Below are positions 10,196 to 19,208 of a DNA stretch of 64,000 nt, in pieces. The position numbers and the translations under genes were made by a program. The stretch lies in the NCBI RefSeq assembly GCF_001640025.1, contig NC_031671.1, forward strand, positions 434,001-498,000. Reading direction: 5' to 3'. This DNA comes from Sugiyamaella lignohabitans (lineage: Eukaryota > Ascomycota > Dipodascomycetes > Dipodascales > Trichomonascaceae). Below the pieces are notes generated by a model. It ran no database searches, was not told where the DNA came from, and worked only from the letters and a program-made list of their open reading frames with translations. Positions within the stretch are counted from its first letter, which is position 1. The number at the start of each line of letters is the position of its first letter.

Positions 10196-11189
10196 ACTGC
10201 CGGGGCCGTGACGAAACGACGAAAGAGTAGCGAAACAAGGAAGCGAGTCTGAGACAGAGTCCTTATATCAGCGTCTGTACGGTACAATACAGATTTTTTT
10301 GGGCACTTAAAAAGGGGCTGAAGTCTAGAAACTGGACCCGACACTGGTAGCTGGAAATTTGTCCAGGCCCATATTTTCCAGTGTCCAGCTTATGGAGTAA
10401 ACTTAGTGCAGATGCATGTAAAAGTTTATCATGTGAATGTGTAAATCAATTCTCTAGACTAATGTCTCAAAACTATCTCGTTGAACTTGTATGCCAGGCG
10501 AATGGCGTTCCTGGGCATGTTCAGGTGAGTGTAGCCTGCTCTAAATAATATTCTGTTGATAGCATTCAACGCATGAAAATACATGAGATCAGAAAAAATG
10601 TTATCTGTTCTTATAGTCAAAGATTAAAGAAATCATATTGTCGCCAGTTTAGGTCTGCCGGGTAACTGTTCTTTACACTTTGTTCCTTTTTAGCATTTCT
10701 CACTTTCCATCTAAATCTTTGCTAGAAATATCCCTGACAACTTCTCAAAATTTTATCAAATCAATGAACTCCCCTGAGGAAAGGAAAATTAAATAAAAAC
10801 AATTTCCCAATCGTAAAATTTAGGGGTTATCCCGATCATAGAGTAGATTAGCAGCCAGCAAGAAAAATGATCGGGCACATATTAAGTTCTTCAGATGTTA
10901 TACTAGCGAGTTTTGTTGCTAAAGGTTTGTTCAGGTCATCAGTATATGCTTTATGATTTCGGTCAATCGGGCTTAAAGTCATGATTCCACTATGAACTTT
11001 TTTTTTGACATGCCAATGCGAGAAAATATATATATAGGAGTGTTACCCGGAGTTGAATGCACCGTTTTATTTCAGAGACCATCGTCATTCTCCTACATCC
11101 ATTCTCAACAACAATCAACAACCATACCACAATACTGCATCCAAACTGGAATAATAGTAGACACGATCAGTTGGAGATAGTAGTCTGAA

Positions 11190-12240
11190 TATTTGTCCTG
11201 GATCCAAGTTGTCGGTAGAAATGCCAATAAGACGTGAACAGGAGGACGTCACTTTTCTCCTGCCAGCAGGAAATGTGGTCACCTGTTCCCCGGGTTTAGA
11301 AACCACAATTCCGCGAATGTTTGCCACAAAGCTGCTACTCTCTGATTTCTACTAATTTCTTTTTGGATGTGTTTATCAAAGCTATATAAAGTGCCATACT
11401 ATCAATGCGACTCTTGTTTTCAGTATTACCCAGCTTTCAGCTACCGAGATATGTTCCGGGTAACTCCTCAATTTTACGATTTGGGAAAAATGTTATCTTT
11501 TACTTAAATTTTATTTATTAAAAATTTCTTTGCTCAGAGGAATTCAGCGATTTGTTAAGAAATATCGAGAGTCTGATACCAAAGGAAATACCCGATCGAA
11601 TTCGACCATCTGGAGATATTAGTCGGGTAAGCCCATATCGAGTCATCTACATCCATGCCAGATCCACTGCACGATCAGATCTTAGTCGGGCAAGCCCACG
11701 TCGAGTCAACTACATCCATGCCAGATCCTCTGCACGATCGGATATTAGTCGGGTAAGTCCATGTCGAGTCATCTACATCCATGCCAGATTCTCTGCACGA
11801 TCAGCTGGGAATAGTAGTCTGGATATTCGTCCTGGATCCATACTGTCCTGGAAATGCCAATATTAAGGCGTGAAATGGGGGACGTCACGTCCTTCCTGCC
11901 AGCAGGAACTCGGTGGTCACCGATTCCCTGGGTTTAGAAACCACGATTCCGCGGATGTTTGCCGCAGAGCTATTATTTCTGATTTTTACTAATTCCCTTT
12001 TGGATGTGCTTATCAAAGCTCTATTAAGTGCCATACTAAAAATGCGACTTCTGTTTCAGTATGAACTGCTAATATTAAGGCGTGAACTGGGGTCTTCTCT
12101 CGTGTTCCCCGGTGCCTAGAAACCACGATTCCGCGAATGTTGGCACCTTAGCCGTCACCTGTTACCATCTGGTTTCTACTACTTCCGTTTTGGATGTGTT
12201 TATCCAAGCTATACTAAGTGTATACTACCAATGCAACTTT
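11190..12240. repeat. Three degenerate copies of a dispersed repeat
   Basis: Copy 1 (about 11190-11430), copy 2 (about 11825-12063) and copy 3 (about 12065-12240) align along their length. Shared pieces are gtcctggatcca, aaatgccaat, gcgtgaa, cctgccagcagga, gggtttagaaaccac, attccgcg, atgtttgcc, ttttggatgtg, ttatcaaagct and agtgccatact. Copies 1 and 2 look roughly 80% identical. Weaker relatives occur near 2600-2800, 23200-23300 and 23750-23880. There is no coding capacity. A solo-LTR remnant or a non-autonomous element is possible. Confidence 0.65.
11621..11809 (+). repeat. 63-bp tandem repeat, three units
   Basis: Three head-to-tail units of 63 bp start at 11621, 11684 and 11747, each beginning agtcggg and containing ctacatccatgccagat. 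Differences are mostly single substitutions. The length is a multiple of three and one plus-strand frame stays open through the array, giving a 21-residue peptide repeat, but no gene context supports translation. It lies between two copies of the dispersed repeat. Confidence 0.85.
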
Positions 12241-13039
12241 TTAAAAGACTGACGTGTATTTGAAGAGCATTGTCTAAATGCTTGGAGGAAAATACCATTG
12301 GAGCCTAGACCCAAACGCTAATATTAAATCCACGAACGCTCGTGCTCTTAATGAATTACCTGGATAGGGCCGCGATATTGATAGCAAATTCATCCCAACA
12401 CCAGTAACTAATAGTTTGCCCTTAGCAAACCCCATTTGCACAGACCTTCTCGACTTAAATGACTCATTTTAATCTATAATTTGATTAATCATCGAAGATC
12501 GTTAGTTTATTTATGTACTTTCCGTACTATAGCCGTTTTTAAATTTTCAACCTATAAAACAAGCAGGGCAAAAGTACATGCCAATGGCTACTCCAGTAGA
12601 GATAAAAGGAATCAAGTTAGTCAGTCGCTGTTTGTTTTGAATAAACTATACTAAATGAAGATAACCATTGCAATTATGCCGAGATAGGGTAAGTAGGGTA
12701 ACAGTAATATGCTCGCAACTCAGAAGGCCGGCTTGTAAAAGGAGAAGCCCATAGTCAAAGAAAGGACAGGTGAATGGCAGAGAGGAGAACCATCCATAGA
12801 AAAAAGAAGTTTTGTTATTACAGGAAACGTTATCGATTCTTGTTTTGTGGCCTACAAATAGAAAAAAGGCGTCACGAGACATCCTACAACATGCCAGGAA
12901 AAATAATAGCCAGTCGCAAACACCGCAACGCCGGGACATAAGAAATAACATCAAAAAACCTACTTATTCTAAACTAAGTGGCTGGAACAGCTATAAAAAG
13001 GGTAACTCCTGAAATATTTCAACAGACCTGGAGGGCACC

Positions 13040-13180
13040 TGCGTCCGGCGGCTGGGGCTCCGCCCCAGACCCTGGTTGCTCCTCTCGCTTCGCTCGAGTC
13101 GTTCCGTCGGGACGGCCACGTCAACTCCTGCGAAGCAGGAGCAACCAGGGTCTGGGGCGGAGCCCCAGCCGCCGGAGGCA
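13040..13180. repeat. Full GC fold-back element
   Basis: A 141-bp inverted pair. The left arm starts TGCGTCCGGCGG and the right arm ends CCGCCGGAGGCA. The two inner hairpins differ: CTCTCGCTTCGCTCGAG on the left, CTCCTGCGAAGCAGGAG on the right. The flanks read ...CACC and CACC..., a possible 4-bp target duplication. It is in the promoter of BXI1. Confidence 0.9.
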
Positions 13181-13424
13181 CACCCCATCCCTTTGGAAGC
13201 TGGTAGAATGAAGATCGGCATGATAGACCACGCAGGGTTAAATTGGTATGCACGTTAGCGGCAGGGGCGTGCGCCACCTCAGCCGCATTGTGAACGTGAC
13301 CGTCGTATAAATCGGCAGCATCGTCTGGGGTGTGTTGAGAGTACAACTTAGCAAGAAACCTTCTGGAGTGGTAATTCGGTGTTAAAACTTGATTGTTGCG
13401 CTTGTAAAGAGATTGTTTCAAAGA

Positions 13425-14225
13425 ATGTCGACGCCATCAGCCCCACCTCCACAATACACAGCACCCGGAAACGGGGCGCAAAGCTCAGAGCCGTTGCTCG
13501 TGCCGGGAGAAGCGCCACCCAGACGTCAGGAGGACGACAACATCCCAGACGACTTTAAATACTCGACTTCAGTGGCCGAATGTACTCTTCCTATCCGTCA
13601 TGCGTTCCTGAGAAAAGTTTATACAATTCTGTTCGGCCAACTGGTTGTAACAGCGGCAGTTGGTGCCGTCATTTCGCAGAACTCCAGTGTATCTCACTGG
13701 GTTCTGACCCATATCTGGACCTTTTACGTTGCTATTTTCGGAGCCATGGGTCTTATGATTGGAGCCTATGTCAAACAGAGATCATATCCCACGAACATGC
13801 TCTTTTTAGGGGGATTCACTTTGTTAGAGAGTTACTGTGTTGGCATCATCTCCTCTTTGTACGACACTAAGATTGTCATTCAAGCAGTAGTATTGACATT
13901 GGTCATTTTTGGCGGGTTGTCATTGTTTGCACTTCAAACTAAATACGATTTCAGCGGCTGGCAATCGTACCTCGGAGCTGCTTTGTGGGGATTGATCGGG
14001 TTCGGACTCATCTCCATCTTTATGCCATACTCGAGCGGAGTCGAGCTCGCATACAGCGTTGTCGGAGCACTGGTGTTTGCTGGATACATCGTTGTCGACA
14101 CCCAGCTCATCATGCGACGCTACCATCCCGAAGACGAGGTGGCAGCTGCCATTGCTCTCTACCTCGACATCATCAACCTCTTCCTCAACATCCTCCGAAT
14201 CCTCAACGAAATGAACAGAGACTAG
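13425..14225 (+). CDS. BXI1: Bax inhibitor-1 family membrane protein
   Basis: A 266-residue multispanning protein of the BI-1/TMBIM family, expected in the ER or vacuole membrane and linked in yeast to the unfolded-protein response and calcium-dependent cell death. After a Pro-rich cytosolic N-terminus (1-60) come seven hydrophobic segments, from ILFGQLVVTAAVGAV through LDIINLFLNILRILNEM. The C-terminal family signature is clear: GYIVVDTQLIMRR followed by an acidic HPEDE stretch and ALYLDIINLFLNILRIL. The first ATG in frame is at 13425. The stop codon converges on the histidine acid phosphatase, with one full GC fold-back element between the two genes. Confidence 0.93.
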   Translation: MSTPSAPPPQYTAPGNGAQSSEPLLVPGEAPPRRQEDDNIPDDFKYSTSVAECTLPIRHAFLRKVYTILFGQLVVTAAVGAVISQNSSVSHWVLTHIWTFYVAIFGAMGLMIGAYVKQRSYPTNMLFLGGFTLLESYCVGIISSLYDTKIVIQAVVLTLVIFGGLSLFALQTKYDFSGWQSYLGAALWGLIGFGLISIFMPYSSGVELAYSVVGALVFAGYIVVDTQLIMRRYHPEDEVAAAIALYLDIINLFLNILRILNEMNRD

Positions 14226-14269
14226 CCTATTAATTTAACCGAGATCTATTGAATTTGGCGGCGAGGGCG

Positions 14270-14416
14270 TGCCTCCGGCGGCTGGGGCTCTGCCCCAGAC
14301 CCCGTAGCTCCTCTCGCTGCGCTCGAGTCGTTTACGAGGGGCTCCCTGAGCTGCTGGGACCGTGGCGGAAGCTCGCGAGCACAACGGGTCTGGGCAGAGC
14401 CCAGCCGCCGGAGGCA
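14270..14416. repeat. Full GC fold-back element between convergent genes
   Basis: A 147-bp element whose TGCCTCC ends face both stop codons: 45 bp from BXI1 and 61 bp from the acid phosphatase. The left inner arm is CTCTCGCTGCGCTCGAG; the right inner arm is GCTCGCGAGC, a divergent but still self-complementary version. Confidence 0.9.
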
Positions 14417-14476
14417 TGCTCTCTCCCGGGGTACTAAACCGTGTATATTGTGAGTTAAATAGAGTTAGAGGGGGTG

Positions 14477-16570
14477 TTACTTCCCGTAACAGGCCTTGAC
14501 GAAGTCTATGGAGGAAATCTGGCGTTGCAGTGAGGACGCGAACTTGTCGAGGGGACAGAACCCGTCTTCGGATTGGGGACAGTCGTGGAGACTGCCGAGT
14601 GGTAGAACGCGTGAGTTGAGTGACACTCGGACGTAGTAGTTCAAATCAGGTGGACTGTCTGACGAGGTCGAGTCGTCGCATTCGAGAATGTCAAAAATGA
14701 GTCGTGCTCCAAATGGAACTAATCGCGAAGCCACAAACTGACGGGGTGCTAATAGTTTGTCGGTAGGAAGTTCTTTGTTGATGAAGTCGAAACCAATAGC
14801 AGTCAAAACCGAGATGATGATACTGTCATGAGTCATGTCGAGGTAAAACGGCTGCCCCAGAGGGAAGGTGGCAGGGTCGTTGTCAAGAGTCAGATTCACT
14901 CCTTTATTGAGTTCGGCAATTACCGATTTGTTTTGTAGTCGAGCTAGCAGCTCCACGAGATACCCGGCTCCCATAGAAGCACCCACAGGTGACCCGAACG
15001 AACTGTCGTAGTAGAAACTGAGGTCGCCAGCGTACTCGAACCCTCGCCATTCGCTCTCAGTGAAAAGCTCACAGAAACGTGAACTGCCATAAGCAGCAGT
15101 TTCAAAGGCACAGAAGTTCTGTAAATCATACACCTCACCAGCTGTCATGTTTCCATAGTCAGGAAACACTTTATTTAGTCTCACAGCAGCTGGTGCTAAA
15201 TAGTTATCAATCCAGGCATACTTCTTTTCTTTACCAATATTATCCGAATTGTCGTTGGGACAAGCATAATACGAAGCCAGCGTATTATTATTGCCGTGGT
15301 TTTCTGCCTGGAGAACTAATTTATAGATGCCAGCGTCTGAAACGTAGTTCACAGGCGAGTCGGGCTTCACAGGCGAGTTCCATCCTGTACCGTCACCATT
15401 GTTATTTTTGGATCCGTCGTGGCTATTCTCCACAACGTTATAAATTTGCCCTCCATACACGCCAAAGAATCCGGCAGCCCATGCTCTGGCCGAAGTCTCA
15501 ATTCGAGACTGGGTTGTAGCACGAAGAACAGGAACTGGTCGTGAAGTGCCGTTTTCATAGACATTCAACTTGGGTGAATAAAACAGTTCATTGTTACCAT
15601 TGCTAGTGGCATTATACAGAGCGACTCCATGAGATCCCCAGTAATCCGAACCCGACTTGAACTCGGTACCTACACCCCTAGCAGTCAGTAAATCGGCCCC
15701 AAGAGTATAATTCCATTTGGAAATCCACTCAAACTGTTTACTTGGAGGAGGCGGCATTTTCATGAGTTTTTCAGCAGTCGCACTGAGACGAGCTGTCATA
15801 CCGTCAGTAGGATATCTCTCAGCATGACGATGTAGAACATGCGATTGACGCAACGAGCATCTAGCAGACCTTTCAAAAGCCTTGGTAGAATCAATACCAG
15901 TATAACTGACACCGGTATCGAAATATGGCGAAGCAGAGCCCCAATTCTGCTTCATATTGAATCCCGAAGGATAAGTCAGGCCAGTTGGTGCTACTACAGG
16001 AGAAGCATTCCGCGGAGGGTTGGACGCGGAGCTCGACACTGCAAAAAACAGGATAAAGAGCACCAGAGCTGGCAAAACAAGCATGATAATCAACTTGGTG
16101 GTGAGTTTCGAGCTCTTCCTACTACTGAGACGATTGTTACCTCGTCTATGGGAAGTAGGAGATGGGGGAATGGGGTTTACGGATGATGAGTAGTCGAAAT
16201 GCCGTGATATATTTCCTTTAGAGTTGGTGGTGGTCTTGGATCTACCTTTAATACCCTTGTAAGCTTCATCGTACTGTACATAAGTCTCATCGAGATCAAA
16301 ATTCACTTTTGGTTTTCTGCCCTTGGTGATACTGGCCCCACTGGATCCTGTGGTGTCCAAAGAGCTGGCATTATTTCTGCTTCCCACTTTAGCAATGCCA
16401 TTGTCGCCAGTCTCTATGGAACTCTCTTCATCATAGGGCGACCCGGTAGAACTCGGATCAAGTTCGAACTCATGGTCGAGTTCATGATCGAGGTCCAGAC
16501 CGTCATCCAGCGACGACCGCGCCAAAAATGCCGACTGCTCCTCGTTTTCTATACTCTGATGGTCCGTCAT
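14477..16570 (-). CDS. Membrane-anchored histidine acid phosphatase
   Basis: A 697-residue type II membrane protein of the histidine phosphatase (branch 2, phytase/acid phosphatase) family. Residues 1-150 are acidic and Ser-rich cytosolic sequence, followed by a basic stop and one transmembrane helix (about 158-180, LIIMLVLPALVLFILFFAV). The catalytic motif RHAERYP follows HVLH; most relatives have RHGxRxP, so Gly is replaced by Ala. The distal HD dipeptide is present (DMTHDSIIISVL), as are conserved cysteines and many N-glycosylation sites. It probably works in the Golgi, vacuole or at the cell surface, hydrolysing phosphomonoesters. The ATG at 16570 starts the longest frame. A CACGTT lies 117-122 bp upstream. 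Confidence 0.88.
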   Translation of the reverse strand: MTDHQSIENEEQSAFLARSSLDDGLDLDHELDHEFELDPSSTGSPYDEESSIETGDNGIAKVGSRNNASSLDTTGSSGASITKGRKPKVNFDLDETYVQYDEAYKGIKGRSKTTTNSKGNISRHFDYSSSVNPIPPSPTSHRRGNNRLSSRKSSKLTTKLIIMLVLPALVLFILFFAVSSSASNPPRNASPVVAPTGLTYPSGFNMKQNWGSASPYFDTGVSYTGIDSTKAFERSARCSLRQSHVLHRHAERYPTDGMTARLSATAEKLMKMPPPPSKQFEWISKWNYTLGADLLTARGVGTEFKSGSDYWGSHGVALYNATSNGNNELFYSPKLNVYENGTSRPVPVLRATTQSRIETSARAWAAGFFGVYGGQIYNVVENSHDGSKNNNGDGTGWNSPVKPDSPVNYVSDAGIYKLVLQAENHGNNNTLASYYACPNDNSDNIGKEKKYAWIDNYLAPAAVRLNKVFPDYGNMTAGEVYDLQNFCAFETAAYGSSRFCELFTESEWRGFEYAGDLSFYYDSSFGSPVGASMGAGYLVELLARLQNKSVIAELNKGVNLTLDNDPATFPLGQPFYLDMTHDSIIISVLTAIGFDFINKELPTDKLLAPRQFVASRLVPFGARLIFDILECDDSTSSDSPPDLNYYVRVSLNSRVLPLGSLHDCPQSEDGFCPLDKFASSLQRQISSIDFVKACYGK

Positions 16571-16950
16571 TTATGGTTCTGTGTCAGATCTGTGCTGTCA
16601 GTCCCTAACGACAGACAATGCAAAATGCCAAAATTTACCGGAACCAGTCGCTCGGTCTGTGTGTCTGTCTATCTTTAAAATAATACCACGTTATCAGCAG
16701 CACCCGAGAATCCAAACCAATCCAATACAAACTAAAAATAACCTGTCAAACAACCAACTGATCAGTGACTTCAACTTCTCAATATCACCTCTATCTCGCA
16801 GCACGTTTTGTACGACTCTAACCAAGATGGCTAATCGCTCGCCCACTCTGTCACTAAACCCTTACGGTACCAACTGTGCAGCTGTCCGATAAGAGATCGA
16901 TGTAAGGGTTTCAGTGGGGGGCTGCCCCCAAAACTCAGGGGGTCAGACCC

Positions 16951-17116
16951 TGCCTCCGGCGGCTGGGGCTCCGCCCCAGACCCTGGTTGCTCCTCTCGCT
17001 GCGCTCGAGTCGGGCTTGGGGGTGTTAGGAGTACACAGGGGGACCGTCGCTGACCGACTCGAGCGAAGCGAGAGGAGCAGCCAGGGTCTGGGGCGGAGCC
17101 CCAGCCGCCGGAGGCA
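16951..17116. repeat. Full GC fold-back element
   Basis: A 166-bp inverted pair with a longer spacer than usual. The left arm runs from TGCCTCCGGCGG to CTCTCGCTGCGCTCGAG; the right arm runs from ACTCGAGCGAAGCGAG to CCGCCGGAGGCA. Confidence 0.9.
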
Positions 17117-17142
17117 CACCCCGACCCCCAAATTTGGGGGCC

Positions 17143-17202
17143 GACACGAGTGGAGCGAGAAGAGCCGCGGGGTTTGGGGCGGAGCCCCAGCCGCCGGAGG
17201 CA
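17143..17202 (-). repeat. GC fold-back half unit next to the desaturase stop
   Basis: A third unit in tandem with the preceding element, ending CCGCCGGAGGCA 32 bp from the desaturase stop codon, in that gene's orientation. Its inner arm (GAGTGGAGCGAGA) is more diverged than the core. Confidence 0.88.
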
Positions 17203-17233
17203 GGCTCGTGAGGGGATAGAGAGAAGAAGTGGA

Positions 17234-18847
17234 TTATGTTTTGTGGATGCCGAGCTCGGAGAGCATTTCTTTTTGGCAGAAGGCGTTGCAGTCGGCGAGG
17301 ATGCGGGCCTGTTTGGCGACATCGGCGAGTTTGCTGATGACCACTTTGTTGCCTTTCGTGAAGCCGTAGATGGTGTAGTGGAGGCCGAGGTCATCACAGA
17401 ACTTTATGACTTTGGGTTGGGCTGCTCGCAGGTTGTGACGGGGCATGCGTGGGAACAGGTGGTGGATGGCCTGGAATTGTAGACCGCCATGGATATAATC
17501 GAGCCAGGGAGGACAGTCGACGTCCATGGTAGTCCGGATCTGTCGCTGTGCAAACGATTCGTCGATTCCAAGGTCGGATGTTGACATGCCAAAATGCGAC
17601 AGAGTGATTTGTACATGCAATGGCATCGTCACAATATGAGATACCATCACATAAAGCCATCGTTCGGATGCCGAGTGCAGTGAACAGGTCACTACACGGT
17701 AAAAGAACCAGTAGAAGAAAAAGGCCATTCCCACCAGCTCAAAATATCGCAGCCAAGCTCCTTTACCCTTTCTAGGACCCAATCCTAGAATGAGATACTC
17801 CCAGGAAAGTCGGTACAGATTGAATCGTCCGAAACACAGAATCGGATAGTACATGTAATTCTGTACTTTTAACAGGGTCTTGGCAAAGATATCGTAGTCA
17901 AGAACCCGGTCATAGTATGTAGATTTGATGTTTCCAAAGAATTTGCTCGACACAGCAAAAAAAGGCAAATGCTGAATATCAGGATCATGGACTGGATCAT
18001 TGGTCACAAAATGATGGACATTGTGATTGCGTTTCCACCAGCCAATAGAAAGTCCGCCAATATAATCAGCAATAATGACACCAACAATATTATCGATCTG
18101 ATAATCATGAGTGATTCCCAGATGGCCAGCATCATGGGCAATAAAAGTGAGCTGATGCCATGCTAAACCAAGACATATCGCCGACAGGGTCAGCCATATC
18201 GTGCCATATGACTGGTATCTCCAAGTGAAAAACACTCTTGCCAGGATGAAAAGTGTCGATATTCTCGACGCTTCTCGTACATATCCCCAGTAGTTACACT
18301 GGAAAAAGCCCTCTTCCCGTAGTTCTTTATGTAAATCACGGAATTTGCTAATGATATTAGTCTGAGTGTCGAGATCCACTGGCGGGTATTTCTCCCGATC
18401 ACTTTCTACAAGTTTTCTATCGAAATTTTCTATGATTTCATGAGTTCGCTGTTCTTGTTTGGTCCAACGAGTGGACTTTTTCATGTCTGTTTTTTCCCAT
18501 CGAGGAATTCGCTGATCCGGGTCGGAAAGCGAGACACCTTCATCCGAATCCAGCTCGGCCCGGGTTCTAAACGTACCACCCTGAATTGGTGGCAGAAAGT
18601 TTCGCCATGGAAGTTGCACTCTTCCTATCTGGAAAGCAGGCAGACTTTTCAAAGTTTTATCCGAATGATAAACATCGATCTCGTCTGAAGCGTCCCGACC
18701 GACCATATGGAGCACGGCCTTATCACCTCCCGGATGTTTTGTGATCCAATTGTTCAACTTGAGGGCTCTGTCGTGATATATCACGACCAGATTACCCTCT
18801 GCTATAAGGACCTCGACGTCCTCTCGTGAAAGCAGGTCGTCCTTCAT
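17234..18847 (-). CDS. SLD1: Sphingolipid delta-8 desaturase with cytochrome b5 domain
   Basis: A 537-residue ER membrane enzyme that introduces the delta-8 double bond into the long-chain base of glucosylceramides. The N-terminal cytochrome b5 domain (about 1-85) carries the haem motif HPGG. The desaturase domain has three histidine boxes: HDAGH, HNVHH (within WWKRNHNVHHF) and QAIHH, where Gln replaces the first His as in front-end and sphingolipid desaturases. Hydrophobic pairs surround the boxes. The enzyme is present in many yeasts that make glucosylceramide and absent from S. cerevisiae. The ATG at 18847 starts right at the b5 domain; upstream in-frame sequence runs through a GC element and is rejected as coding. 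A front-end acyl desaturase is the alternative. Confidence 0.88.
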   Translation of the reverse strand: MKDDLLSREDVEVLIAEGNLVVIYHDRALKLNNWITKHPGGDKAVLHMVGRDASDEIDVYHSDKTLKSLPAFQIGRVQLPWRNFLPPIQGGTFRTRAELDSDEGVSLSDPDQRIPRWEKTDMKKSTRWTKQEQRTHEIIENFDRKLVESDREKYPPVDLDTQTNIISKFRDLHKELREEGFFQCNYWGYVREASRISTLFILARVFFTWRYQSYGTIWLTLSAICLGLAWHQLTFIAHDAGHLGITHDYQIDNIVGVIIADYIGGLSIGWWKRNHNVHHFVTNDPVHDPDIQHLPFFAVSSKFFGNIKSTYYDRVLDYDIFAKTLLKVQNYMYYPILCFGRFNLYRLSWEYLILGLGPRKGKGAWLRYFELVGMAFFFYWFFYRVVTCSLHSASERWLYVMVSHIVTMPLHVQITLSHFGMSTSDLGIDESFAQRQIRTTMDVDCPPWLDYIHGGLQFQAIHHLFPRMPRHNLRAAQPKVIKFCDDLGLHYTIYGFTKGNKVVISKLADVAKQARILADCNAFCQKEMLSELGIHKT

Positions 18848-19020
18848 GGCGAATCTAACGAGTGAATGTGAGGAAACTAAAAACCGGGAAGGGCGCAGCA
18901 GGCCATGCCAGGTGCGACATTGCATATTTATATATAACAGTACATACAGAAACCATCGCGAAGACCACCTAACCCACGACATTTCACAAGTGGTGTGACT
19001 GGGTTCACGGGTCCGGAAAG

Positions 19021-19157
19021 TGCCTCCGGCGGCTGGGGCGCTGCCCCAGACCCCGTTGTGCTCTGCTTCGCGGAGCGGCAGGGACCGTGGACGCCCCGAC
19101 TCGAGCGTAGCGAGAGGAGCCGGGGGGTCTGGGGCGCAGCCCCAGCCGCCGGAGGCA
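19021..19157. repeat. Full GC fold-back element
   Basis: A 137-bp pair with TGCCTCC at one end and GGAGGCA at the other. The inner arms differ: GCTCTGCTTCGCGGAGC on the left, CTCGAGCGTAGCGAGAG on the right. The spacer GGGACCGTGGACGC recurs in other copies. It lies 52 bp past the PNGase A-like stop. Confidence 0.9.
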
Positions 19158-19208
19158 GTCTCCCCCAGTAAATAGAAAAAAACAGAAAAAATCAGATTTA
19201 AGACAGTT

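Larger units (their letters stand above)
9783..13424. other. 3.6-kb repeat-rich intergenic region
   Basis: No gene is recognised. It contains a GC half unit (10141-10195), three degenerate copies of a 180-270 bp dispersed repeat (about 11190-12240), a three-unit 63-bp tandem array (11621-11809) and a full GC element (13040-13180). CCGGGTAAC/GTTACCCGG motifs recur. The stretch looks like a decayed mobile-element graveyard. Confidence 0.55.
16571..17233. other. Gap with three GC units and a perfect palindrome
   Basis: This lies between the acid phosphatase start and the desaturase stop. The first 380 bp are promoter-like with no clear gene. The remainder holds a full GC element (16951-17116), a perfect 16-bp palindrome CCCCCAAATTTGGGGG at 17125-17140 and a further half unit (17143-17202). 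Confidence 0.7.

Noticed and set aside
16831..17397. Open frames across GC units giving CLRRLGLRPRP-type peptides
   Set aside because: The same peptide recurs at every GC unit in the window in different contexts; it is translation of the repeat, not a protein family.
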